Positions 37,564 through 46,400 of a stretch of DNA of 64,000 nucleotides are shown here, in pieces; the first letter of the stretch is position 1, and every line of letters begins with the position of its first letter. The stretch spans positions 372,001-436,000 of the forward strand of contig CAWAZD010000007.1 of assembly GCA_963786395.1 (NCBI GenBank), read 5' to 3'. The notes below the pieces were generated by a model. That model searched no databases. It was not told the origin of the DNA and saw only the letters and a program-made list of their open reading frames with translations. Source of the stretch: Fen-1301 sp963786395. GTDB lineage: Bacteria > Bacteroidota > Ignavibacteria > Ignavibacteriales > Ignavibacteriaceae. Made by a program: the position numbers and the translations under genes.

Positions 37564-38097
37564 TTAATTCCCTGACTTCACCTGATTTTAAATTCTCCAG
37601 CATAATGTTTTTAATTCTTACCCTTATCAATCGAAGTGTCGGGTGACCTATTGCTGCAGTCATTTTTCTTACCTGCCGGTTGCGCCCTTCTGTTATTGTA
37701 AGACTGATCCAACATTCAGGTATATTTTTCCTGAATCGTATGGGAGGGTTACGGGATTCTATCTCATAATTTTCTAAAAGATGTGCTTTCGCAGGGTGAG
37801 TATTCCTTCCCGTCAATATAACTCCTCTTTCAAGTTTATACAGATCATCTTTGAATCCGGGATTCCTTCAACCTGTACATAATATTCCCTTTCATGTCTG
37901 TTCAGCGGATTAAGTAAATAGTCCGTTAGAGATTTATCATCCGTCAGCAATAAAAGTCCTTCACTATCCATATCCAGACGCCCTATGGGATATACTTCCG
38001 GCGGGAATTTATACACATCGGCTAATGTCTTCTTTCCATTTTCACTTGTGAATTGTGAAAGAATACCATATGGTTTATTCAATACAAAATATTTCAT
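37532..38097 (-). CDS. RsuA/RluE-family pseudouridine synthase (one frameshift)
   Basis: Isomerises uridine to pseudouridine in rRNA. It is read in two pieces, 37813..38097 and 37532..37816. Restoring one missing base near 37845 turns DSKMICINLKEELY into DSKDDLYKLERGVILTGRNTHPAKAHLL, the expected continuation. The catalytic Asp is in the PIGRLDMDSEGLLLLTDD motif (near residue 43), and TITEGRNRQVRKM is the conserved C-terminal motif. At about 189 residues with no S4 domain, it is most like RluE. Convergent with mscL, overlapping its 3' end. Confidence 0.9.
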
Positions 38098-38171
38098 GGT
38101 TGAAAAATATATATAAATTGAAATAGTTTCATAAGTTTACTCTGTAAATAATTTTCAATAAGGAATTTAAT

Positions 38172-38807
38172 ATGAAATATTTAATAACATTCGTTCTTCT
38201 ACTAATAGCTACATTTTTCCTGACTGTTTCTGCCCAGGTAAAAGAAATAAAACTACCTGCTCCTCAAAAAGAAATTGGCAAACCTCTAATGCAGGTATTG
38301 AATTCCAGACAATCTGTAAGGTCTTTTACAGTTAAACCTATTCCTCTCCAGGAATTATCTAATCTTTTATGGGCTGCCTTCGGAATAAACCGGGAAGATG
38401 GCAAAAGAACTGCTCCTTCTTCACGAAACATCCAGGATATCGACATTTATATTTTCATACCAGAGGGTGTGTTTCTATATAATGCTAAAGAAAATAAACT
38501 TGATCCCATTCTCCCGGAAGACTTACGGGCTATGACCGGTACTCAGGATTATGTAAAATCTGCTCCACTTAACCTGGTATATGTCTCAGATCAATCCAAA
38601 ATGGGGAAGTCATCTGTCGAAGACAAATATATCACTTCCGGTGCGGACGCTGGCTTTATAGCTCAGAATGTTTATTTATATTGTGCCTCGCAAAGTTTAG
38701 GTACTGTTATTAGAGCTTCGGTTGACAAACTGCCACTCTTTGAAAAACTGAAACTGAAATCCAGTCAGTTAATTATACTGGCTCAGACTGTCGGCTATAT
38801 TCAATAA
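38172..38807 (+). CDS. Exported SagB/ThcOx-family nitroreductase-like protein
   Basis: 211 residues with a signal peptide (YLITFVLLLIATFFLTVSAQ, residues 3-22), so it is periplasmic. The flavin-binding nitroreductase fold is indicated by LNSRQSVRSFTVKPIPLQELSNLLWAAFGINR, TAPSSRNIQDIDIYI and DAGFIAQNVYLYCASQSLGTVIRAS. SagB/ThcOx relatives oxidise azoline rings in peptides, but exported single-domain versions in Bacteroidota have no known substrate. It stands alone with a promoter-sized gap upstream. No partner peptide-maturation genes are seen. Confidence 0.88.
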   Translation: MKYLITFVLLLIATFFLTVSAQVKEIKLPAPQKEIGKPLMQVLNSRQSVRSFTVKPIPLQELSNLLWAAFGINREDGKRTAPSSRNIQDIDIYIFIPEGVFLYNAKENKLDPILPEDLRAMTGTQDYVKSAPLNLVYVSDQSKMGKSSVEDKYITSGADAGFIAQNVYLYCASQSLGTVIRASVDKLPLFEKLKLKSSQLIILAQTVGYIQ

Positions 38808-38828
38808 ATTATTTGCTATTTAAACTGA

Positions 38829-39383
38829 ATGAACCTATTAATCAATAATAATTATGAGGATAACGGACTGCTCTTGAGAAAATATCAGCTTTCCGACAGT
38901 GAAGAAAGGTTATCTGCTTTAAAAGAATCATATAATGAGTTGACTCATTGGTTTGCTACCTTTTATACAAATACTCTGGAAGAATTTAATGAGCTATGGT
39001 TGTTGGATAATGAAATTACCTGGAGTAAAGGAATTGAATTCTGCTTTATGTTAAAATATCCGCATTCTTCTAAAATGCTCGGTGAAGTACGAATAAATAA
39101 TATTAATTTCAAAAATAATTTTGCTAACCTTATGTATTGGATTAGAACATCTGAAAAAGGAAAAGGATTAGCCACAGGTGCATGTAAAATTGCAATCAAT
39201 ATTGCCTTCGGGGAATTGAAATTAACTCGACTTGAAATATTTATGAGCACTGCAAATGAAGCCAGCAAAAAAGTTGCAGAAAAAGCAGGAGCTAAATATG
39301 AGGGCAAAATGAGAAATCGAATTGTCGTACAAGACAGAATGGATGATGCATTCCTTTATTCAATTATCCCCAGTGACCTTTAA
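38829..39383 (+). CDS. GNAT family N-acetyltransferase (RimJ/RimL-like)
   Basis: 184 residues, cytoplasmic. The acetyl-CoA-binding region is IRTSEKGKGLATGACKIAINIAF (near residues 112-135; the usual R/Q-x-x-G-x-G/A appears as EKGKGLA). The C-terminal LTRLEIFMSTANEASKKVAEKAGAKYEGKMR is typical of ribosomal-protein-alanine acetyltransferase relatives. Its substrate is unknown. It lies 21 bp after the nitroreductase gene and may be co-transcribed. Confidence 0.86.
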   Translation: MNLLINNNYEDNGLLLRKYQLSDSEERLSALKESYNELTHWFATFYTNTLEEFNELWLLDNEITWSKGIEFCFMLKYPHSSKMLGEVRINNINFKNNFANLMYWIRTSEKGKGLATGACKIAINIAFGELKLTRLEIFMSTANEASKKVAEKAGAKYEGKMRNRIVVQDRMDDAFLYSIIPSDL

Positions 39384-39439
39384 CAAATTGAATATTAACG
39401 AAGCATTACACTATTCTAGATTCCTTGTTTTCTAGAACA

Positions 39440-39560
39440 ACCATTTTTGTCTGTGGTTCTCCGTGGCCTCCGTGCCTCTGTGGTTTTCCTCAGTCCCTTT
39501 ATTGATTATTCCATTGATCCATTATTCCAATAATCCATTATTTTTACTCCCATTCCCATC
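39440..39560. repeat. Intergenic minisatellite-like repeats
   Basis: At 39451-39486 there are degenerate CTCCGTG/CCTCCGTG/CCTCTGTGG units. At 39501-39545 the units ATTATTCCA-T/A-TGATCCATTATTCCAATAATCC occur. The second type recurs at 56940-56970, 62885-62945 and 63728-63765. Noncoding. Confidence 0.6.
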
Positions 39561-39619
39561 TTTCCTGAAATTAAAGTAATTTACTCTTTCGTCCGTCTTA
39601 TTTATTAACGAGTGAAACA

Positions 39620-40186
39620 TTGAAAATACCTGCACTGCCGCAAAGCAGCCAGAATGTAATAGAAACGGTTAAAGAATACGGTAAACGGTTATTTGGTTTT
39701 ATCCGTAACCGCGTCAATACCAATGAAGATGCTGAAGATATCCTCCAGGATGTATGGTACCAGTTGACTTTGCTTGATAATGGTCCCATTGAGCAGCTTG
39801 GCTCATGGCTCTATCGTGTTGCGCAAAATAAAATTATTGATCGTTACCGTAAACAAAAACCTGAGTCCCTTGAGGACTTCACCTTTGAAGATGAAGAAGG
39901 CAGTATTAGCTTCAAAGAGATCCTTCTGAGTGATGATAATGAAGACCTTGAAAAAGGATATCTTAAAAAATTGTTCTGGGAGGAATTGATGACAGCTCTT
40001 TCTGAACTACCGGAAACGCAAAGAAATGTTTTTGTAATGAACGAGCTTGAAGATAAAACATTTCAGGAAATCGCCGATGAATCCGGTGAGAATATAAAAA
40101 CATTGATTTCACGAAAACGATATGCCGTCATCTATCTTAGGGAACGACTTCGTGTATTTTATGAAGAAATTTTAAATAAAGACTAA
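39620..40186 (+). CDS. ECF-type RNA polymerase sigma factor
   Basis: 188 residues. Region 2 contains KRLFGFIRNRVNTNEDAEDILQDVWYQL (about 17-45), and region 4 ends with LPETQRNVFVMNELEDKTFQEIADESGENIKTLISRKRYAVIYLRERL (about 132-180), a helix-turn-helix for -35 recognition. It would direct transcription of a stress or envelope regulon. A small membrane protein gene follows 10 bp later, in the position where an anti-sigma or partner often sits. Confidence 0.92.
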   Translation: MKIPALPQSSQNVIETVKEYGKRLFGFIRNRVNTNEDAEDILQDVWYQLTLLDNGPIEQLGSWLYRVAQNKIIDRYRKQKPESLEDFTFEDEEGSISFKEILLSDDNEDLEKGYLKKLFWEELMTALSELPETQRNVFVMNELEDKTFQEIADESGENIKTLISRKRYAVIYLRERLRVFYEEILNKD

Positions 40187-40196
40187 GGAGTATTTA

Positions 40197-40541
40197 ATGA
40201 AAAGATTTTGGATGAAAAAAATCCTCTTTATCCCGGTAATTGTTGCCGTGGTTGTATTTGTTATGGGCTCGGCGGTTATGCTTCTCTGGAATGCAATATT
40301 TCCGCATCTTTTCAGCATAGGTCAGATTTCATTCTGGCAGGCTGTGGGAATTCTGGTTCTGTCTAAAATTCTCTTCGGAGGGTTCCATGGTCATCGTCCT
40401 TCCTTCTGGAGATGGGGTCATATGCGTCACCGCTGGAATCATATGTCCGAAGAGGAACGTGCCAGATTACGTGAGGAATGGAAGAAACGCTGCCCTTCCG
40501 ATTTTTGGATGCATTCGAAAGATGAAGAAAACTCAAAGTAG
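40197..40541 (+). CDS. Small membrane protein downstream of ECF sigma
   Basis: 114 residues with two hydrophobic segments (about 8-33 and 40-62), then a short His/Trp/Arg-rich stretch (HGHRPSFWRWGHMRHRW) and a charged helical tail (EEERARLREEWKKRC). It is transcribed with the sigma-factor gene. No zinc-binding anti-sigma motif is seen, so a regulatory role is only suggested by position; similar small proteins follow sigma genes in many Bacteroidota. Confidence 0.78.
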   Translation: MKRFWMKKILFIPVIVAVVVFVMGSAVMLLWNAIFPHLFSIGQISFWQAVGILVLSKILFGGFHGHRPSFWRWGHMRHRWNHMSEEERARLREEWKKRCPSDFWMHSKDEENSK

Positions 40542-40555
40542 GATGCGAAAGTAGA

Positions 40556-40602
40556 AAGTAAAAAGTTGTGAATGAGGGTAATTTCTTACTTACTTTTTAC
40601 TT
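40556..40602. terminator. Candidate bidirectional terminator between convergent genes
   Basis: AAGTAAAAAGT (40556-40566) pairs with ACTTTTTACTT (40592-40602), and a T-run follows at 40609-40617. It lies between the sigma-partner gene and the convergent acyltransferase gene. The stem is AT-rich, so strength is uncertain. Confidence 0.45.
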
Positions 40603-40620
40603 TTAACTTTTTTTTGCCTA

Positions 40621-41760
40621 TCAATAATTTTTTAAGACAATAAAAACAAGAAGTGCCCCGCACAAAACAACCGTAGTTATTAATTTTGCTCCTTTTCGGT
40701 GCTTTCGTTTATAATTTCCCCAAATTCTCGCTACACCCATCATTACTATTATCAGTCCGATGGTGAACAACAAGCACTGCCAGGGATTAAACGATTGCTT
40801 TATCATTGAATCAAAACTTTCTCCGTGCCACAACATCCTGTATATTATCTGTAAATGCAGCCAGTAAATAAGTAATGATTCCTTCCCGGTCTCAATTACT
40901 ACCCCTCCCTTTTCTTTAACTTTGCTGACATAATACCAGCATATACTTAATAGTATCAATACATACCCTAACCGCTCCAGGAAAAATACCGGATGTGGTT
41001 TTATAGCTGTGTATGTCTTAGGAAATATTGGTGAAAGATAAAAATGTCCTATAGCAATTAATATCAATCCGAATATTGTTACCTGTATCATGAAATTTCT
41101 TTCATTCCCCGCTTCCCTTGCCCTTAAATATAGTATGCAGCATACAGCTCCTGCTAATAAAAACCCAATCCATGGAAATAACGGGAAAAATGATCCGTAT
41201 ACAGGATTGAAATATGATGCGATTGGAATTGGAAAATATCTTGCGAAATCATGATCCCATATATAAGGGGAAATAAAGACAAAAACTATACTCGATATAA
41301 AAAGAAAATAATAAAAAACCTTGTCGGATTTTATAAACACCCGCGTTAATAAAATATACAATAATCCAACCCCTATATTCTGCAGTACGTCAACATTGTA
41401 AAATGATAACCATAACTGTGGTGTTGCCTCTCTGAATATCTTGGCTAAAGAAAAGAATGGAACATGGAGTGAATACCCGACCAGAAATATCAACCCTATC
41501 CTCATCATCTTTTTTCTGAAAAGTGAACCAAACTTATGCAATTCATCATGTTGACTCTGGGTGGATATTATAAATGCAAATCCCGAAATAAATAGAAATG
41601 AAGGAGCAACAAGCCCGTTTATAAAATTAAGAATAGAAAACCACCAGGTCTCTTTAAGTGCAGGAATAATGAATGCATTAAATACATGCACTTCAATCAT
41701 TACTAATATTGCCCATCCCCTCAGCAAATCAATGAATAGTAGCCTTGTCTTCTCTGCCAA
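40621..41760 (-). CDS. Membrane acyltransferase, HGSNAT/DUF1624-like
   Basis: 379 residues with about ten membrane segments. The N-terminus RLLFIDLLRGWAILVMIEVHVFNAFI resembles the DUF1624/heparan-alpha-glucosaminide N-acetyltransferase and acyltransferase-3 superfamily, in which R-x-x-D-x-x-R-G opens TM1 and a membrane His acts in acyl transfer. LFISGFAFIIS and LLIYWLHLQIIYR are further family features. It probably acetylates an envelope glycan or lipid. It stands alone; acceptor unknown. Confidence 0.82.
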   Translation of the reverse strand: MAEKTRLLFIDLLRGWAILVMIEVHVFNAFIIPALKETWWFSILNFINGLVAPSFLFISGFAFIISTQSQHDELHKFGSLFRKKMMRIGLIFLVGYSLHVPFFSLAKIFREATPQLWLSFYNVDVLQNIGVGLLYILLTRVFIKSDKVFYYFLFISSIVFVFISPYIWDHDFARYFPIPIASYFNPVYGSFFPLFPWIGFLLAGAVCCILYLRAREAGNERNFMIQVTIFGLILIAIGHFYLSPIFPKTYTAIKPHPVFFLERLGYVLILLSICWYYVSKVKEKGGVVIETGKESLLIYWLHLQIIYRMLWHGESFDSMIKQSFNPWQCLLFTIGLIIVMMGVARIWGNYKRKHRKGAKLITTVVLCGALLVFIVLKNY

Positions 41761-41819
41761 TTGACTTTCCTAATTATTTAAAATTGCGAACCTATTTTAA
41801 TTAACTTCATCTGAAAAAA

Positions 41820-42524
41820 CTACAATTTTTTTAGTTCCTTTTTCAGAGATTTGTAATCTGGACAGAACCCCGTCACTAAAGCCCAAAACCTTTTGGAATG
41901 ATTCATCTCCCTTAAGTGGCATAGTTCGTGAATAATAACGTAATCAATTACGTCCTCCTGGAATTGCATTAGTTTGTAATTAAATGAAAGATTTTTCCTT
42001 ATTGAACAGCTCCCCCAACGTGTTTTCTGTCCTTTAATTATTACTTTACTGAAATCAAATCCATATTTGTGCGCAAGTTGTGCAGCCCTGGCAGGAATAT
42101 ATTTTTTCCCTAATTGCTTTAACCACGCTTCATAAATAATTTTTATATCGTCTCCTGAAGTTTCGGGACTGGTTATGTGAAGTATCCCTTCCTTGAATGA
42201 TAATTTGTGTCTCGGAATAAAAAGATCAAACGACTGGATTATCTTTATATCTTTACCCAGATATCTTGTGCCTCCATGCTCCCTTTTTTTATTTAAATGT
42301 TTTAATATCCAATCCTCTTTCCGTATTATAAAATCTTCCGCTTCCCTCTTCTCTATACCCCTTGGAACGATTACTTCAAGTCCATTTTCTATGTGAACCT
42401 GAAGTCTCATGTACCTTGCTTTGGGACTGTACCTTAATGTATATTCTACGATTTTATTCAGTAATAAAATCCTCCCCTCTACAGGTTCTTTAACTTTTCG
42501 TTTATTGAACAATAATATTTCCAA
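41820..42524 (-). CDS. YgjP-type M48 metallopeptidase domain protein
   Basis: 234 residues. The zinc site VIIHELCHLREMNHSKRFW (near residues 196-214) is the HExxH of the YgjP/DUF45 family, and RWGSCSIRKNLSFNYKLMQF precedes it as usual. The N-terminal YTLRYSPKARYMRLQVHIENGLEVIVPRG is the standard start of the domain. Cytoplasmic; the physiological substrate is unknown. A 5' extension of about 20 residues precedes the conserved part. The upstream neighbour is cysS. Confidence 0.9.
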   Translation of the reverse strand: MEILLFNKRKVKEPVEGRILLLNKIVEYTLRYSPKARYMRLQVHIENGLEVIVPRGIEKREAEDFIIRKEDWILKHLNKKREHGGTRYLGKDIKIIQSFDLFIPRHKLSFKEGILHITSPETSGDDIKIIYEAWLKQLGKKYIPARAAQLAHKYGFDFSKVIIKGQKTRWGSCSIRKNLSFNYKLMQFQEDVIDYVIIHELCHLREMNHSKRFWALVTGFCPDYKSLKKELKKL

Positions 42525-42597
42525 AATTCCCTCTTAGAAAAGGGTGGTAGGGTTATACCATGAAGAGATTGTTATCTTACTTTTAACTTTTACCTTT

Positions 42598-44013
42598 TTA
42601 CTTTTTAATTATTTTATAGGTTGTATTCTCCTTTGCATCTTTCAACTCTATGCCCATTTCATTAAGACCGATTCTTATTCTATCTGATAGTTGATAATTC
42701 TTCGCCTGTTTTGCTTCAAGCCTTAACTTTATCAAAAACTCAATAAGTTCCTTTTCTAACCTCCTGTCCGCAGTTGAGGAAATATCTGTAAAATCAATTA
42801 TACCAAGAACATTTTGAGCCGTCTTTATTAGAAAGTTCTTTACCTTCAAATAGAAATCCAGGTCTGAATCCGGTATATCTGTAATTATTTTATTTACTTC
42901 TCTTACAAAATCAAATATTACAGCAACGCCCTGTGGTGAATTGAAATCATCATCCATCGCATCTTCAAATCTCTTTTCAAAAGAGTCGAAATCAAATTTT
43001 ACTGAAATACCTTTATTCTTGTTATTTAATTTATTTTCTATTGTATCTTTCAGGTTATTTATTTTCTCAAGTCCCTTTTGCGCTGAACTAAGTAATTCAT
43101 CAGTAAAATTCAAAGGACCTGCATAATGTGTCTGTGCAAATAATAATCTTATTGATTCAGCAGGAAAATGACTCAGGATATCCCTTGCCGTAGAAAAGTT
43201 ACCGAGTGATTTCGACATCTTCTCATTATTAATATTCAAAAATCCAAAATGGAGCCAATAATTAACAAACGGTTTACCATTTGCGGCTTCACTCTGTGCA
43301 ATCTCATTCTCATGGTGCGGGAATATCAAATCACTTCCCCCCGCATGGATGTCAAATGTCTCTCCCAAATGCTTGCAGCTCATTGCAGAACATTCAATGT
43401 GCCAGCCCGGCCTGCCGTTCCCCCATGGACTCTCCCAATATGGTTCGCCTTCCTTTGCTTTTTTCCATAATGCAAAATCAAGAGGATCCTTCTTCTCCTC
43501 ATTAATTTCAATCCGGGCTCCCGATTCAAGATCTTCAATGTTTTTACCGCTTAACTTACCATAACCCTGGAACTTTTTAACATCATAAAAAACATTCCCG
43601 TCAATATTATATGCAAAACCTTTTTTCTCTAAGGTTTTAATCATATTAATTATTTCGCTCATATGAGCCGTCGCCTTTGGATATAGATCAGCCGGTTTTA
43701 CTTTTAGCTTCTTAATATCCTCCATAAAAGCTTCTGTAAATTTCTCCGCAATTATTGCGGCTTCAACATTCTCACTATTTGCTTTCCTGATTATTTTATC
43801 ATCCACATCCGTAAGGTTCATGGCAAACGTAACATTATATCCTTTGTAGTCAAGATATCTTCTAATTATATCAACCATTATGAACGATCTTGCATTTCCT
43901 ATATGGATATAATCATATACAGTCGGTCCGCAAAAATACATTTTTACGTTCGGTGCATTAATTGGTTTGAATTCTTCTTTCTTCCTGGTTAAAGTATTAT
44001 ATATGCAAAGCAT
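42598..44013 (-). CDS. cysS: Cysteine--tRNA ligase
   Basis: 471 residues, the usual length. A cytoplasmic class I synthetase that charges tRNA-Cys. Visible motifs are the zinc-ligand FCGPTVYDYIHIGNARSF (HIGN form of HIGH, about 28-45), the zinc Cys/His cluster WHIECSAMSC with HHENEIAQSEA, and KMSKSLGNF near 266. The C-terminal helical domain is present. It is followed about 70 bp later by the YgjP-type peptidase gene, with TTTTAAC-type repeats between. Confidence 0.97.
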   Translation of the reverse strand: MLCIYNTLTRKKEEFKPINAPNVKMYFCGPTVYDYIHIGNARSFIMVDIIRRYLDYKGYNVTFAMNLTDVDDKIIRKANSENVEAAIIAEKFTEAFMEDIKKLKVKPADLYPKATAHMSEIINMIKTLEKKGFAYNIDGNVFYDVKKFQGYGKLSGKNIEDLESGARIEINEEKKDPLDFALWKKAKEGEPYWESPWGNGRPGWHIECSAMSCKHLGETFDIHAGGSDLIFPHHENEIAQSEAANGKPFVNYWLHFGFLNINNEKMSKSLGNFSTARDILSHFPAESIRLLFAQTHYAGPLNFTDELLSSAQKGLEKINNLKDTIENKLNNKNKGISVKFDFDSFEKRFEDAMDDDFNSPQGVAVIFDFVREVNKIITDIPDSDLDFYLKVKNFLIKTAQNVLGIIDFTDISSTADRRLEKELIEFLIKLRLEAKQAKNYQLSDRIRIGLNEMGIELKDAKENTTYKIIKK

Positions 44014-44078
44014 TTTACCTTCTACTCATTGTTTATTTCAATAACCTAAAATAACTAAAACAAACCTAATTTATAAAT

Positions 44079-45059
44079 TCAAACCCGCATTCGTGTAAGA
44101 AGCTCTTGCATATCTGTGGGCAAGTCAGTAACAAACCTTACAAATTCATTTGTATTTGGGTGAATAAACCCAAGCGTCTTAGCGTGCAGCGCCTGCCGCG
44201 GCATTAACTCAAGCAGGTTCTGTATGTGGCTTTTCATTTTGGGAAGTGTGCTTCCAAATATAATTTCCCTCCCCCCATATGTTGCATCACCGAATATAGG
44301 ATGTCCGATACTTGATAAATGTACCCTTAGCTGGTGTGTCCTACCAGTTTTCAAATTTAACCTCACCAGCGTTGCAAATTCAAATTCCTCAATTACTTTA
44401 TACAAAGTAACAGCATGTTTACCTTCATCTTTGCTGGTGGTGAATTTTTTCCTGTCCTTTTTGCTGCGTGTAATAAAAGTATCAATTTCTCCCTCTTTTT
44501 CTTTCAGTTTCCCCCAAACTATCGCCTGATATTCACGTTCTATATTATGCCTCGCAAATTGTGCCGCTAACTTAGCATGCGTCCATTCATCTTTTGCAAC
44601 TACTAACAAACCGCTTGTGTCTTTATCAATTCTGTGAACAATACCAGGACGCCCGGGTTCGTTTAAATTACTTAGTTTGTTTACATGATGAAGAAGAGCA
44701 TTTACAAGAGTTCCAGTATAATTTGCGTATGCCGGATGAGCTACCATCCCCGCTGCCTTATTTACTATTAGTAAATAATCATCTTCAAAAATAATGTCTA
44801 ATGGGATATCTTCGGATTCGATTTCTTCAGGACGTGGACTTATAGGAATTGAAACATCAATTAAATCTCCCGGTTTTACAGGATATGATGTCTTTATGTT
44901 TTTCCCGTTTACTAGTACCCTTTTGGCTTCTATTAGTTTCTGTATCCTTGAACGGGTAGCGTTTTCTAAAGCTGCACTTAAAAACGTATCTATCCTTTCC
45001 TTCTTCTTCCCGGCGGGAATCTCAAAGTGGAAGTTCTTTTCCTTTATCAGGTTCGTCAT
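44079..45059 (-). CDS. rluD: RluD-family 23S rRNA pseudouridine synthase
   Basis: 326 residues. An N-terminal S4 RNA-binding domain (about 15-75, RIDTFLSAALENATRSRIQKLIEAKRVLVNGK) precedes the catalytic domain with HRIDKDTSGLLVVAKD (catalytic Asp near 145) and GRTHQLRVHLSSIGHPIFGD. It makes pseudouridines in helix 69 region of 23S rRNA or a related site. I use the ATG at 45059 with AAAAGG upstream; the alternative at 45074 has no such site. It overlaps the 3' end of the downstream lspA copy by 38 bp, in the same direction, so translation is coupled. Confidence 0.94.
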   Translation of the reverse strand: MTNLIKEKNFHFEIPAGKKKERIDTFLSAALENATRSRIQKLIEAKRVLVNGKNIKTSYPVKPGDLIDVSIPISPRPEEIESEDIPLDIIFEDDYLLIVNKAAGMVAHPAYANYTGTLVNALLHHVNKLSNLNEPGRPGIVHRIDKDTSGLLVVAKDEWTHAKLAAQFARHNIEREYQAIVWGKLKEKEGEIDTFITRSKKDRKKFTTSKDEGKHAVTLYKVIEEFEFATLVRLNLKTGRTHQLRVHLSSIGHPIFGDATYGGREIIFGSTLPKMKSHIQNLLELMPRQALHAKTLGFIHPNTNEFVRFVTDLPTDMQELLTRMRV

Positions 45060-45711
45060 TGCCAGCCTTTTCATTCAGGTTTATAGAACCTGTACCGTTA
45101 CCAGGATTTTCCTCTCCCGCTTCCGGTGTGGAATTTAATACAGGCGCCCCTACCAATGCCGTTTCCGTTTCTTTCTGGTGATGCTTATAAAACAGTATTA
45201 ATATTATTACACCTATAGTTACTGATGCATCTGCTACATTGAAAATCGGGAATCTTTCAAATGTTCTGCCAAATAATGTGAAATGGAAAAAATCAAAATC
45301 CAGAAAATCAACTACCCGTCCGTAAAATATTGGTGCGTATCCATAGAATAACCCGTAAAACATTCTGTCTATCAGGTTCCCTACGGCTCCCCCAAGTATA
45401 AATGCAAGCGAAACACGTAAACTTATTGATTGCTGCCTTGCAATATAGATGTATACTATTAATGCTATGCTCGCTATTAGTGAGAATAATGAAACGTAAA
45501 GTTTTAATTTATTTCCCGGATCATACCCGAATGCCATACCAGGGTTCTCAATAAAAGTAAGCTGGAAAAATGATCCTAAAATAGTGATCCTCTGACCGTG
45601 ATACATCCCCTCATAATGTAAATTCAGAAAAGGAATTGAAAATCCCTTTACCATGAATTTGGAGATCTGATCAGCAACCACCAAAAAAGCCGAAATAAAG
45701 TATACTTTCAA
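45022..45711 (-). CDS. lspA: Signal peptidase II, second copy
   Basis: 229 residues. An inner-membrane aspartic protease that cleaves prolipoprotein signal peptides. The catalytic Asp residues are in GNLIDRMFYG and FNVADASVTIG, and FIENPGMAFG is the conserved substrate-pocket motif. Four membrane segments are visible. The C-terminal 60 residues (ALVGAPVLNSTPEAGEENPGNG...KGKELPL) are a polar tail not seen in standard LspA. It begins 1 base after the stop of the first lspA copy. Both copies have all catalytic residues. Confidence 0.93.
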   Translation of the reverse strand: MKVYFISAFLVVADQISKFMVKGFSIPFLNLHYEGMYHGQRITILGSFFQLTFIENPGMAFGYDPGNKLKLYVSLFSLIASIALIVYIYIARQQSISLRVSLAFILGGAVGNLIDRMFYGLFYGYAPIFYGRVVDFLDFDFFHFTLFGRTFERFPIFNVADASVTIGVIILILFYKHHQKETETALVGAPVLNSTPEAGEENPGNGTGSINLNEKAGNDEPDKGKELPL

Positions 45712-45712
45712 A

Positions 45713-46320
45713 TTAATCCTTATTCTCTGATAGTTCTAATATTGGAGTGTCTGCTATTAAATCCTCACTTGTTTCTTCATATCCCCGTGTCTTTCTGTTG
45801 TAAACAAATAACAGCATTACCACACCAATTGTTACTGCCATATCCGCAATATTAAAAACGTAATTACCTATGGTCCTGTCGAAAAGCATCAGGTTTAATA
45901 TCCTGATGTCAAAAAAATCAACTACTTTTCCATAGAACAAATTAGAATATCCGTAGAATACGCCATAAAAAATGCGGTCAATAAGATTACCTATAGCACC
46001 ACCAATTATTAACGCCACTGATAATCGCAATACAAAAGGTTTGTTCTTTATCCTGAAAAAATATATAACGAGACATATAGCAGCAATCAATGTAAATATG
46101 CATACTAATAATTTGAATTCAGGTCCGGCATAAATTCCGAATGCTATCCCCGGATTCTCAATAAATGTTATGTTGAATAAATCGTCCAGCAAAGGTATCT
46201 GCTGCCCCTGGAACATCCCCGGATGTTTTATTTTAAAAATGGAAGAGAAATTCCCTTGATATATATCTTCGAGAATTGATCTATGATTACTACTAAAAGG
46301 GAAATATAAAGTGCCTTCAA
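45713..46320 (-). CDS. lspA: Signal peptidase II, first copy (one frameshift)
   Basis: The open frame 45713..46216 starts inside the protein (MFQGQQIPLLDDLFNITFIENPGIAFG). Upstream, in another frame, lies the missing N-terminus KALYISLLVVIIDQFSKIYI-KGISLPFL; a one-base deletion in an A-run near 46233 separates them. I take a TTG at 46318-46320 preceded by AGGA as the start. Restored length is about 202 residues. The catalytic Asp are in GNLIDRIFYG and FNIADMAVTIG. It is a tandem paralogue of the next gene; a short polar tail (EETSEDLIADTPILELSENKD) follows the last membrane segment. Confidence 0.88.
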
Positions 46321-46400
46321 AAACTTATCCTGAAAATTCCATCAACTAATTTCGTCTCTATTAAAAATAATTATCAACTGTTTAATTATTGCGCTGATTA

